A DNA stretch of 34,519 bases. Source: Spirochaetaceae bacterium. GTDB taxonomy: Bacteria; Spirochaetota; Spirochaetia; B11-G9. The translations under genes were made by a program, and so were the position numbers. The notes under the pieces were generated by a model, which saw nothing but the letters and a program-made list of their open reading frames with translations, had not been told where the DNA came from and ran no database searches. Where the stretch lies: contig DAOWEB010000027.1 of assembly GCA_030638735.1 (NCBI GenBank), positions 1 to 34,519 on the forward strand, read 5' to 3'. This document shows, piece after piece, positions 1-8,493 of the stretch. Every line of letters starts with the position of its first letter. Position 1 is the first letter of the stretch.

Positions 1-360
1 GAAAAAGAACTTTGGACTAATGCGGGTATTATTCCTTCCGGCACATGGTACAAGGAAGCAGGTCAGGGTATGGGTGCGGTTATAACTATGGCCAATGATC
101 TTGAGGGTTACACTCTGTCTGACCGGGGGACTTTTTTGGCAATGATGGACAAGATAGATCTGGTTGTTCTTGTAGAAGGGGACAGTAAGCTTTTTAATCC
201 ATATGGGATAATAGCTGTGAATCCGGCTCTTCATGAACATGCAAATTATGAAGGGGCTATGAGTCTGATCACCTTTCTTACTTCAAGAAAAGGTCAGGGT
301 ATTATTGGAAAATTCAGAAAAAACGGGGAACAGCTGTTCTACCCTGATGTAATTAAGTAA
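1..360 (+). CDS. tupA: Tungstate ABC transporter substrate-binding protein, C-terminal part (5' truncated by window edge)
   Basis: Open from base 1 in frame 1 (ELWTNAGIIPSGTWYKEAGQGMGAVITMANDLEGYTLSDRGTFLAM...) to taa at 358-360. The sequence is typical of TupA-like binding proteins, and tupB/tupC-like genes follow. Confidence 0.85.
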   Translation, partial: EKELWTNAGIIPSGTWYKEAGQGMGAVITMANDLEGYTLSDRGTFLAMMDKIDLVVLVEGDSKLFNPYGIIAVNPALHEHANYEGAMSLITFLTSRKGQGIIGKFRKNGEQLFYPDVIK

Positions 361-379
361 TAGGGAGACTGATAGTCTA

Positions 380-1057
380 ATGGTTTTTACAAAGGCTCTT
401 GCCTTAATTTTTTCTGCTGATAAAGAGGTTATTTTTATATCTATGACTTCTCTTAGTATGGCTGTAACATCAACTATTATTGCAGCGGTTCCTGCACTTC
501 TCCTGGGAACAGCATTGAGCATAAAAAAGTTTCCGGGGAAATCTCTTATTATAATTATTCTTAACAGCCTTATGGCTATGCCCACAGTTGTAATTGGACT
601 TTTAATCTATTCTATGATCTCAAGATCCGGCCCTCTGGGACAATTTGGTCTTCTATTTACACCCGGAGCAATAATTATAGGACAAAGTGTTTTATCTTTT
701 CCAATTATTACTTCTCTGGTCTACAGTGCTCTTTCCAAAATTGATACTGAACTGCCCGAAACTCTGGATACTTTTGGAACAGGTAAATTTACAAAACTAT
801 ATATGATTTTCAGGGAATCGAGAATTGCTGTACTATCTGCAATTCTTTCCGGCTTCGGAAGGGTTATTGGAGAGGTTGGTGTTTCCATGATGCTTGGGGG
901 GAATATTCGCTGGTTTACAAGAACAATTACCACAACGATTGCATTAGAAACAAGTAAAGGAGAATTTGAACTTGCCCTGGCACTGGGGCTAATACTTATA
1001 TTCATCTCTTTTATTGTAAATTCTCTTCTTCATCTGGGAGTAAAAAGTCATGCATGA
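380..1057 (+). CDS. tupB: Tungstate ABC transporter permease
   Basis: 225 aa multi-TM permease with the GEVGVSMMLGGNIRWFTRTITTTIALETSKGEFELALALG motif typical of TupB. Confidence 0.88.
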   Translation: MVFTKALALIFSADKEVIFISMTSLSMAVTSTIIAAVPALLLGTALSIKKFPGKSLIIIILNSLMAMPTVVIGLLIYSMISRSGPLGQFGLLFTPGAIIIGQSVLSFPIITSLVYSALSKIDTELPETLDTFGTGKFTKLYMIFRESRIAVLSAILSGFGRVIGEVGVSMMLGGNIRWFTRTITTTIALETSKGEFELALALGLILIFISFIVNSLLHLGVKSHA

Positions 1058-2039
1058 TTCTTTTATAACCATGAATAAACTGGGGTTTTCCTACGATTGT
1101 AATGAAGCCTTATCCATAGATTCGCTTTCCATAGAAAAAGGGATTACTTCTGTTTTTTTGGGTTCCAACGGATCAGGAAAAACTACTATTTTAAAAATCC
1201 TGAGCGGTCTTATTAGTCCGTCCCGGGGCTCAATTAACAGGACTTATTCAGAACTTATAAAAGATACGATAATGGTGCATCAGATTCCCTGGCTTTTTTC
1301 TGGTTCTGTTAAATACAATATTGATTTCGTTTTGAAAAATAAAAAAGTACAAGCAAAGGAACGTACAGTAATTATAAGGGAAGTTCTTAAACAGGCCGAC
1401 TTACTGCACCTTCTAAACAGAAAAACTTCAGATCTTTCCGGAGGAGAAAAACACCGCCTGGCGATTGCAAGAGCTATAGCTGTGGAGCCTGAAATTCTTA
1501 TACTGGATGAACCTTTTGCTCATATTGATATTGAATCAAGAAAACTAATTGAAAAACTTATCTGTATACGATCAGATTCAGGCAAAACAACTATATTAAG
1601 TACTCACAATCTTTCATCTGCTTATAGACTGGCTGACAGAATAATCTATCTTGAAAATGGTAAAATTAAAGAACCGGAATATAATTTTTTAAAGGGTTTC
1701 GTTTCCAGGAGAGATGATCATTTCTGCAGTTTTTCGGCAGGGTCTAAAAACAGAGAAGTTACAATATTGGCGCCTGCATCGGATGATAATTATAAGGCAG
1801 CTGTTATTCCATACAGAGATATTTTCCTGTCAGAGGATAAAATAAAATCCAGTGCACAAAATCAGCTTAGTGGAATAATTACAAATTTAACAAAAAAAGG
1901 CAGCCAGTATTTTGTAACTATTGACTGTGGTATAGATATAAAAGCAGTTATTACAGATCAATCTGTTAATGAGTTTCAGCTTACAGAAAAAAAGGAGATT
2001 TACATTAATTTCAAGGCAACAGCCGTAAGGCTATACTAG
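1050..2039 (+). CDS. tupC: Tungstate/molybdate ABC transporter ATP-binding protein with C-terminal TOBE-like region
   Basis: Walker A GSNGSGKTT, signature LSGGEKHRLAIARA, Walker B ILILDEPFAHID. The C-terminal ~65 aa (SGIITNLTKKGSQYFVTIDCGIDIKAVIT) resemble a TOBE domain. Overlaps the tupB end by 8 nt. Confidence 0.85.
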   Translation: MHDSFITMNKLGFSYDCNEALSIDSLSIEKGITSVFLGSNGSGKTTILKILSGLISPSRGSINRTYSELIKDTIMVHQIPWLFSGSVKYNIDFVLKNKKVQAKERTVIIREVLKQADLLHLLNRKTSDLSGGEKHRLAIARAIAVEPEILILDEPFAHIDIESRKLIEKLICIRSDSGKTTILSTHNLSSAYRLADRIIYLENGKIKEPEYNFLKGFVSRRDDHFCSFSAGSKNREVTILAPASDDNYKAAVIPYRDIFLSEDKIKSSAQNQLSGIITNLTKKGSQYFVTIDCGIDIKAVITDQSVNEFQLTEKKEIYINFKATAVRLY

Positions 2040-2046
2040 AAGAATG

Positions 2047-2127
2047 AAGGAGAAACGGAGGATGGAGACGGGAGTACGGAAGAATTCAGGATCTTCCTTT
2101 CTCCAGTTTTCGGTCTCCAGTCTCCTT
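2047..2127. repeat. GA-rich imperfect inverted repeat between tupC and moeA
   Basis: Left arm AAGGAGAAACGGAGGATGGAGACGGGAGTACGGAAG (2047-2082). Right arm CTTCCTTTCTCCAGTTTTCGGTCTCCAGTCTCCTT (2093-2127) has reverse complement AAGGAGACTGGAGACCGAAAACTGGAGAAAGGAAG. The ends match perfectly and the middle is degenerate GGAGA-type repeats. Confidence 0.6.
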
Positions 2128-2138
2128 TATATAACTGA

Positions 2139-3329
2139 ATGAGTAAAAAGAAAGAGGTTACTATGATAAAAATAGATGAGGCAATGAAAATTATCAGGGA
2201 TCAAAAAATTGTATGGCCTGTAGAAAAGGTTGCACTTATAGAGGCCCTTGGAAGAATTATGGTAAAAGGAATGACAAGCCCACTTGATTCTCCCCCTTTT
2301 GCAAAAGCAGCTATGGATGGTTTTGCAATAGATTCCAAAGATAATTCCAGTAAGTATAAAATACTTGAAATTATAGGAGCTGGTGATACTCCTACAAAAA
2401 AAATAAAAGAAGGAACCTGTTCAAAAATTATGACTGGTGCAATGATGCCGGCTGGAGCAGATAAAATAATAAGAGTTGAATTTGCTGATGAACAAAACGG
2501 ATTTGCACTACCTCATACACCTGAACCCACAGGGAATGTCATTGCAAAAGCAGAAAATTTAAAAGCTGGTGATATTGTTTTAACTCCATGCAGACTGGAA
2601 GCCAAAGAAATTGGAATAATTGCAAGTTTAGGATTTCCGAAAGTGGAAGTATCTAAAAGGCCTGTTATTGGAGTTCTTACTACTGGTTCAGAATTAAAAA
2701 ACCCGGGAGAAAAACTGGCTCCCGGTCAAATATATAACAGTAATGGATTACAGATGTCTGCTCAAATTATATCAGCAGGTTGTATTCCAAAATATTATGG
2801 AATAATAGTAGACGATAGAAAATCATTATCTGATGCTGTGGCAAAGGCATTTAGGGAATGTGATATTGTCCTTCTTTCCGGAGGGGTTTCCAAAGGTGAC
2901 TATGATTATGTTCCGGAAGTACTTGAAGATAATGGTATGAAAACTCTTTTTCACAGAGTTGCAATTAAACCTGGACGCCCCCTGTTATTTGGAAGGAAAG
3001 ATGATATTTTTGTTTTTGGTCTTCCGGGAAATCCTGTCTCCACCTTTGTTACTTTTGAAGTATTTGTCAAAACACTTATTTTTCACATGGCGGGTATGGA
3101 ATATAAACCGACTCTATATAAAGGAAAATTATCCAGAAAAGTAAAACGCCGTGATACAGAAAGAACAGAATTCCATCCTGTAATTATTCGTGGAGAGAGT
3201 GTTGAGCCTATTAAATATCTTGGGTCATCTCATTTGAATGCTATGGCTGAAGCCAATGGAATGATGACCATACCTAATGGCATTGCAGAATACAAAGAAG
3301 GAGAAACTGTAAGTGTTAGATCAATTTAA
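2139..3329 (+). CDS. moeA: Molybdopterin molybdenumtransferase MoeA
   Basis: 396 aa with DSPPFAKAAMDGFAID, GVLTTGSEL, YNSNGLQMSA, LLSGGVSKGDYDYV and FGLPGNPVSTFVTFEVFV motifs. Confidence 0.95.
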   Translation: MSKKKEVTMIKIDEAMKIIRDQKIVWPVEKVALIEALGRIMVKGMTSPLDSPPFAKAAMDGFAIDSKDNSSKYKILEIIGAGDTPTKKIKEGTCSKIMTGAMMPAGADKIIRVEFADEQNGFALPHTPEPTGNVIAKAENLKAGDIVLTPCRLEAKEIGIIASLGFPKVEVSKRPVIGVLTTGSELKNPGEKLAPGQIYNSNGLQMSAQIISAGCIPKYYGIIVDDRKSLSDAVAKAFRECDIVLLSGGVSKGDYDYVPEVLEDNGMKTLFHRVAIKPGRPLLFGRKDDIFVFGLPGNPVSTFVTFEVFVKTLIFHMAGMEYKPTLYKGKLSRKVKRRDTERTEFHPVIIRGESVEPIKYLGSSHLNAMAEANGMMTIPNGIAEYKEGETVSVRSI

Positions 3330-4113
3330 CAGGGAGATCCACTACCTTAGAATTTCTGTAACTGATAAGTGTAATCTTCGATGTACATACTGTATGCCGG
3401 AAGAGGGTGTTCCTTTTAAACCACATAGTGAAATAATGAGCTTTGAAGAAATTGTAAGAGTTGTAGAGGCAGCAGCAGAGCTTGGAATAGATAAGATACG
3501 CCTGACAGGAGGGGAACCTCTGGTAAGAAGAGATGTTGTAGAACTTGTCCGAATGATAAAAGCTGTTAAAGGAATTGAACATCTGGGAATGACAACAAAT
3601 GGAGTTCTTTTAGATAAACTTGCCCAGCCCCTTCGGGATGCAGGGATGGACAGTGTAAATATTTCCATGGATACACTAAACCCGGAAAGATATAAAAAAA
3701 TAACCAGAATTGGTGATATCTCCTATACACTAAAAGGAATTGATGCAGCTATTGCAGCTGGCTTCGAGTCGATAAAAATAAATGTAGTAGTTATGGATAA
3801 TACTCCGAATAGTGAAATTAAGGATATGCAGAATTTTTGTAACGAGAAAAGTCTGACACTTCAATTGATAAATCATTATGATCTTTCCCATGAGAAAAAA
3901 AATACCTATAAATTTGACAGGCCTCCCAAGTGTGCAATTTGTAATAGGATAAGACTTACTGCTGATGGAGTTTTAAAGCCATGCCTCCATTCCAATCAGG
4001 AGATTCCAGTTAATCCTACAGATATTATCTCTTCACTTAAAGAGACTATTTTAGATAAGCCGGAAAACGGATCAGTTTGTACAAACAGAAATATGATTGA
4101 GATAGGAGGATAG
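3313..4113 (+). CDS. moaA: GTP 3',8-cyclase MoaA (radical SAM), compact variant
   Basis: Radical SAM CNLRCTYC, RLTGGEPLVRRD and the C-terminal cluster CAICNRIRLTADGVLKPC; ends ...NMIEIGG. Only 266 aa. Overlaps the moeA end by 17 nt. Confidence 0.87.
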   Translation: MLDQFNREIHYLRISVTDKCNLRCTYCMPEEGVPFKPHSEIMSFEEIVRVVEAAAELGIDKIRLTGGEPLVRRDVVELVRMIKAVKGIEHLGMTTNGVLLDKLAQPLRDAGMDSVNISMDTLNPERYKKITRIGDISYTLKGIDAAIAAGFESIKINVVVMDNTPNSEIKDMQNFCNEKSLTLQLINHYDLSHEKKNTYKFDRPPKCAICNRIRLTADGVLKPCLHSNQEIPVNPTDIISSLKETILDKPENGSVCTNRNMIEIGG

Positions 4114-4114
4114 G

Positions 4115-4564
4115 ATGGAATTTTCACATTTGGATAAAGAGGGAAATGCAGTAATGGTTGATGTTTCTTCAAAACCTATGGTACGAAGAACAGCCCGGGC
4201 CGCAGGAAAGATCTTTATGAGCCCTGAAACTATAAAACTAATTAAAGAAAAACTGATAAAAAAAGGGGATGTTTTAACCGTTGCAAAAATTGCAGGAATT
4301 ACAGCCGGTAAAAAAACATCAGATCTTATTCCCCTTTGTCATAATATTTCCATTGATCAGATAAGTGTAGAATTGGAAATAAAAGAAAAATTTATACTCA
4401 TTACTGCAGGTTCTGTCTGCACAGATAAGACAGGTATAGAAATGGAAGCACTGACAGCTGTTTCTGTAGCTGCTCTTACTGTTTATGATATGTGCAAAGC
4501 TGTGGATAAAAAAATGAAAATAGGAGATATCATACTTCTTAAAAAGACAAAGGAGACAATATGA
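4115..4564 (+). CDS. moaC: Cyclic pyranopterin monophosphate synthase MoaC
   Basis: MVDVSSKPMVRRTARAAGKI...KKTSDLIPLCHNI...TGIEMEALTAVSVAALTVYDMCKAVDKKM. Confidence 0.95.
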   Translation: MEFSHLDKEGNAVMVDVSSKPMVRRTARAAGKIFMSPETIKLIKEKLIKKGDVLTVAKIAGITAGKKTSDLIPLCHNISIDQISVELEIKEKFILITAGSVCTDKTGIEMEALTAVSVAALTVYDMCKAVDKKMKIGDIILLKKTKETI

Positions 4565-5001
4565 AAAAAATATTCAAAATCCTGTCTTTAAATATATCAG
4601 AGGAAAAAGGGGAACAGAAAATTCCTGTTAAAAAGGCAGTCCTGAAAATAGATCATGGTATAGTTGGTGATGCACATGCCGGGAACTGGCACAGACAGAT
4701 TTCTCTTCTTGCGAATGAGGATATTGAATCTATGCGAGGGAATGGAATTGACCTTGATTATGGCGACTTTGCAGAAAATATAACAACAGAGGGAGTTATT
4801 TTACATGAACTACCTATAGGAACAAGACTAAATATGGGCAACACAGTTCTTGAAATAACACAAATAGGAAAAGAATGTCATCACGGATGTGCAATATATG
4901 CAGCTGTTGGTGATTGTGTAATGCCAAGAAGAGGTATCTTTGCAAAAGTAATTGAACAGGGAGAAATTAGCAATGAAAGCAGCTGTTATTACAATATCTG
5001 A
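4561..5001 (+). CDS. MOSC domain-containing protein
   Basis: 146 aa with DHGIVGDAHAG...WHRQISLLA and a conserved Cys region (KECHHGCAIYAAVGDCVMPRRGIFAKV), typical of stand-alone MOSC proteins in Moco clusters. ATGA overlap with moaC. Confidence 0.85.
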   Translation: MKKIFKILSLNISEEKGEQKIPVKKAVLKIDHGIVGDAHAGNWHRQISLLANEDIESMRGNGIDLDYGDFAENITTEGVILHELPIGTRLNMGNTVLEITQIGKECHHGCAIYAAVGDCVMPRRGIFAKVIEQGEISNESSCYYNI

Positions 5002-5440
5002 CAGAGCATCTAAAGGTATATATGAAGACCTTTCCGGACCGGAAATTGAAAAAATATTAAAGGAACTGGTTCCTTCCTGTCAAATTAGACGTACAATTGT
5101 TCCGGATGAAGAGAAAGATATTCTAAAGGCTCTTAAATTATTTGAAGGATATGACTTTATACTAACAACAGGGGGGACAGGCATAGGCCCAAGAGATATA
5201 ACACCAAATGTAACTGAAAAATACTGTGACCGGGAGCTTCCTGGTATCTCAGAAACACTTCGAGCAGAATCTCTGAAAGAGACAAACTCTGCAATGCTGT
5301 CCAGAGGATATTCAGGCATGAAAGATAATACAATTATTGTCAATTTTCCTGGTTCAGTTAAAGCGGTAAGACTTTGTACAAGTGTAATTGCACCAGTAAT
5401 GGTACATGCAGTAAAAATGATTTTAGGTGAAGGTCATTAA
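4973..5440 (+). CDS. mogA: Molybdopterin adenylyltransferase (MogA/MoaB family)
   Basis: MKAAVITISDRASKGIYEDLSGPEI...DFILTTGGTGIGPRDITPNVT. The ORF track starts at 4952; ATG at 4973 is the more likely start. Overlaps the MOSC gene. Confidence 0.9.
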   Translation: MKAAVITISDRASKGIYEDLSGPEIEKILKELVPSCQIRRTIVPDEEKDILKALKLFEGYDFILTTGGTGIGPRDITPNVTEKYCDRELPGISETLRAESLKETNSAMLSRGYSGMKDNTIIVNFPGSVKAVRLCTSVIAPVMVHAVKMILGEGH

Positions 5441-5514
5441 TATAAAAATTTTAGTGTTAATTTCATTAACATGGGGTACAATTGGGGTAGTGATTTCTAT
5501 TCAGGAGGGTTTTT

Positions 5515-6057
5515 ATGAAAAAACTGATTTTATTTGGAATTATTATTTTAATGGTTATTCCGGGAGCTTTTGCTCAGTTTAGAATCGATCTGGCAATTGA
5601 TGTACCTGTAAAAATTGGTATTACCGTATCTGACTTTGAAGGTGGATCGACAGATGAATCTATCGATGTATTGGAATTCGGTACATTCCCTGTTCCTGAA
5701 GCACTGTTTGCTTACCAGACATCCCTTGGGCCTGTAAAAATAGGTGGTGGATTACGGGTTTTTTCTCTAATTCTTGAAAGTATAGCCTGGCCCCATATCT
5801 ATACAGAACTTACTTTATCTCCGATTCCCATTGTTATCAATGCAGGAATTGGCGGTGGTGGTTTCATGATGTTTGGACTTTTCAATGATATGAATACAGC
5901 AAACCTATTTATACCGGATATGCATATTGCATATAAATTTGGAGATACCTTCAGACTGGGAATTGGAGCTATGGGGTTTGTAGGCAGTGAAATAGGTCCG
6001 GATGCAAATCCATATATGATCTATCTGACTGGTCGTTTTTCTCTTATCTTCGATTAA
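5515..6057 (+). CDS. Secreted/outer-membrane-like hypothetical protein
   Basis: N-terminal signal peptide MKKLILFGIIILMVIPGAFA, Gly-rich amphipathic beta-strand pattern, RBS aggaggg upstream of the ATG at 5515. Confidence 0.6.
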   Translation: MKKLILFGIIILMVIPGAFAQFRIDLAIDVPVKIGITVSDFEGGSTDESIDVLEFGTFPVPEALFAYQTSLGPVKIGGGLRVFSLILESIAWPHIYTELTLSPIPIVINAGIGGGGFMMFGLFNDMNTANLFIPDMHIAYKFGDTFRLGIGAMGFVGSEIGPDANPYMIYLTGRFSLIFD

Positions 6058-6065
6058 TAAATGAA

Positions 6066-6100
6066 TTAGAACCAATCTTTAATAATATGATTGGTTCTAA
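6066..6100 (+). terminator. Stem-loop, candidate terminator of the secreted-protein gene
   Basis: TTAGAACCAATC (6066-6077) / GATTGGTTCTAA (6089-6100), perfect 12-bp stem, 11-nt loop, just after the stop at 6057. No strong T-tract. Confidence 0.55.
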
Positions 6101-6109
6101 ATAGAGCTA

Positions 6110-6217
6110 TTTGCGATGTACAACATTTTCTACTTTAAAAAGTACCTCTTCTCTAATTGAAGGCTGATACACTACGCAAAATAGCCTTCAAATCCTAAAA
6201 ACAAGACACATCGCAAA
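6110..6217. ncRNA. Branched structured element (candidate RNA leader, small RNA or mini-element) upstream of lysR
   Basis: TTTGCGATGT (6110-6119) pairs perfectly with ACATCGCAAA (6208-6217). It encloses TACTT-TAAA-AAGTA (6131-6144, approx.) and TTGAAGGCT (6157-6165)/AGCCTTCAA (6183-6191). Structure only; no family assigned. Confidence 0.4.
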
Positions 6218-6268
6218 AGGCTGAAATATATTATTGATTAAATTTCTCAGGCAGTATACTTTGATTGT

Positions 6269-7138
6269 ATGAGTTTATCTTCATTACAACTGGATGCATT
6301 TCTGGCAGCGGCAAAATCTCTAAATTTTTCAAGAGCTGCGGAATCTTTGTTTATTACCCAGTCAGCACTTTCCCAGCGAATTAAAAATCTGGAATTAACT
6401 ATGGGGGCAACTTTATTCATACGGGATCCCACACAGATAAAGATAACAGAAATTGGGGAAAAATTACTTGGATATTGTCAGACAAAAGATTCAATGGAAG
6501 ATGAATTATTATTTAACCTTACCTCTAAAGAGGATGGAGAGCTTGCAGGAATTATAAGAATAGGCGCTTTCTCGTCAGTTCTTCGATCTGTAGTAATTCC
6601 CTCTATGAGTTCTCTTTTGCGTAAAAATCCAAAAATTCAATGTGATTTCATTCATGAGGAGACCCCTGCTCTCCCTTCCTTACTGGACAGATCAGAATGC
6701 GACTTTATAATACTGGATTATCCTATGGATTCCTCTTCAATAGAAAAACATCTTCTGGGTTATGAAGAGTATATTGTAATAGAAAGTCAGGAGTATAGTT
6801 GCCCTGAAAATATTTATCTTGATAACTCTCCTGATGATACAGCAACAGAGCAGTTTATTACTGCCCAGGATGAAACAGCTCCAAAATATGAAAGACGTTT
6901 TATGGGTGAAACATATGGAATAATTGCAGGTGTAGAGGCAGGTCTTGGAAGGTCGGTAATGCCCGTACATCTTCTGTCAGGAAGACCTCATTTAAAAAAA
7001 GTTGAGGGTTTTAAACTTTATAAAAGAGAAATAACCCTCCATTATAAAAAACAGAGCTATTATTCCTTGCTTCATAAACAAGCTGTTGAACAATTGACTG
7101 ACAGATGTGGAAAATATCTTGGTTCTCAAACAGAGTAA
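6269..7138 (+). CDS. LysR-family transcriptional regulator, ArgP/LysG (IciA)-like
   Basis: N-terminal HTH LSSLQLDAFLAAAKSLNFSRAAESLFITQSALSQRIKNLELTMGATLFIR. Adjacent to and upstream of argG. Confidence 0.85.
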   Translation: MSLSSLQLDAFLAAAKSLNFSRAAESLFITQSALSQRIKNLELTMGATLFIRDPTQIKITEIGEKLLGYCQTKDSMEDELLFNLTSKEDGELAGIIRIGAFSSVLRSVVIPSMSSLLRKNPKIQCDFIHEETPALPSLLDRSECDFIILDYPMDSSSIEKHLLGYEEYIVIESQEYSCPENIYLDNSPDDTATEQFITAQDETAPKYERRFMGETYGIIAGVEAGLGRSVMPVHLLSGRPHLKKVEGFKLYKREITLHYKKQSYYSLLHKQAVEQLTDRCGKYLGSQTE

Positions 7139-7174
7139 TTAACTTAATTGATATCCTTATAAATTAAGTTAATT
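7137..7174. repeat. Perfect 13-bp inverted repeat overlapping the lysR stop codon
   Basis: AATTAACTTAATT (7137-7149) / AATTAAGTTAATT (7162-7174), 12-nt spacer. Terminator or operator not resolved. Confidence 0.55.
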
Positions 7175-7232
7175 TTACTTAAATGCTAAATTTTGATACT
7201 AATTCACTACACACATTAAAAGAGAGGAAATT

Positions 7233-8462
7233 ATGGAAAATAATAAGGTTATATTAGCATACAGCGGAGGTCTTGATACCTCAATTATACTTCATTGGCT
7301 TATGGAAAAAAAATATGATGTAATTGCATATATTGCAGATGTGGGACAGGAAGAGGACTTTGATGCTGCAAAAGAGAAAGCTCTGAAAATTGGAGCAAGT
7401 AAGGTATATGTTGAGGATCTTAAGGAAGAATTTGTAACAGATTATATTTTTCCCGTTTTTAAAGCAAATGCCCTGTATGAAGGAAGATATTTGCTTGGAA
7501 CAGCTGTAGCCCGACCACTTATAGCAAAAAGACAGATTGAAATAGCTGCTATAGAAAACGCAGCATATGTAGCCCACGGAGCAACAGGAAAGGGTAATGA
7601 TCAGGTAAGATTTGAACTGTCATGTTATGCACTTAACCCTCAGATAAAAATTATTTCCCCATGGAAAGACAGGGTTTTTCTTGACCAGTTTAAGGGAAGA
7701 ACAGACCTTATTAACTATGCTGAAAAATATAATATTCCAATAAGTTCTACTCCAAAAAAACCATACAGTGAAGATGATAATCTTTTACACATCAGCCATG
7801 AGGCAGGCTTTCTGGAAGACCCTGCTGCCGAAGCAACAGAAGATGTTTATTCTAAAACAGTATCTCCTGAAAAAGCACCTGATAAAGTAACTAAAATTGC
7901 AATTACATTTAAAAACGGCATTCCCGTAAAGGTAGAGAATACAGATACAGGTGAATTTAAAACGAAACCTTTGGAACTGTTTAATATGTTAAATGAACTG
8001 GGCAGTACCAATGGCATTGGAAGATTGGATATGGTGGAAAACAGGTTTGTAGGAATTAAATCCAGGGGAATTTATGAAACTCCCGGAGGAACAATACTCC
8101 ATGAGGCCCATATGGATATTGAAGGTATTGCAATGGATAGAGAGGTTATGAGACTTCGTGATATGCTCAGTGCAAAATTCTCCGAAATTGTTTATAATGG
8201 ATTCTGGTTCAGCCCGGAAATGGATTTTTTAATGTCTGCTATTAACACCAGCCAGGAAGTGATTGACGGTACTGTTTATCTTAAACTTTATAAAGGAACA
8301 GTTATGGCTATTGGAAGAGAAAGCAGCAGCTCCCTTTACAATCAGGATCTTTCCAGCATGGACATTGAAGGCGGATTTAATCAGGAAGATTCAAGGGGAT
8401 TTATAAAAATTCATTCTGTAAGATTAATGGCTCATCACGCTATTATGAATAAAAAAGCTTAA
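7233..8462 (+). CDS. argG: Argininosuccinate synthase
   Basis: [53 protein letters not shown]-like motifs; 409 aa; RBS agaggaaatt. Confidence 0.97.
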   Translation: MENNKVILAYSGGLDTSIILHWLMEKKYDVIAYIADVGQEEDFDAAKEKALKIGASKVYVEDLKEEFVTDYIFPVFKANALYEGRYLLGTAVARPLIAKRQIEIAAIENAAYVAHGATGKGNDQVRFELSCYALNPQIKIISPWKDRVFLDQFKGRTDLINYAEKYNIPISSTPKKPYSEDDNLLHISHEAGFLEDPAAEATEDVYSKTVSPEKAPDKVTKIAITFKNGIPVKVENTDTGEFKTKPLELFNMLNELGSTNGIGRLDMVENRFVGIKSRGIYETPGGTILHEAHMDIEGIAMDREVMRLRDMLSAKFSEIVYNGFWFSPEMDFLMSAINTSQEVIDGTVYLKLYKGTVMAIGRESSSSLYNQDLSSMDIEGGFNQEDSRGFIKIHSVRLMAHHAIMNKKA

Positions 8463-8493
8463 TACTTCCAGTTTTTATAAAGGAGGCAGAGTT

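Noticed and set aside
283-585. Minus-strand ORF across the tupA/tupB junction
   Set aside because: Overlaps two well supported genes; no recognisable domain.
3342-3668. Minus-strand ORFs (e.g. 3316-3582, 3342-3668) opposite moaA
   Set aside because: Antisense shadow ORFs over a conserved radical SAM gene.
3313-4113. moaA as a truncated pseudogene
   Set aside because: Both Fe-S cluster motifs and the terminal GG are intact in one frame, and the operon spacing is preserved.
6110-6217. Integron attC site or CRISPR-like unit
   Set aside because: No integrase, no GTTRRRY/RYYYAAC core sites and no repeat-spacer periodicity; only a branched inverted repeat.
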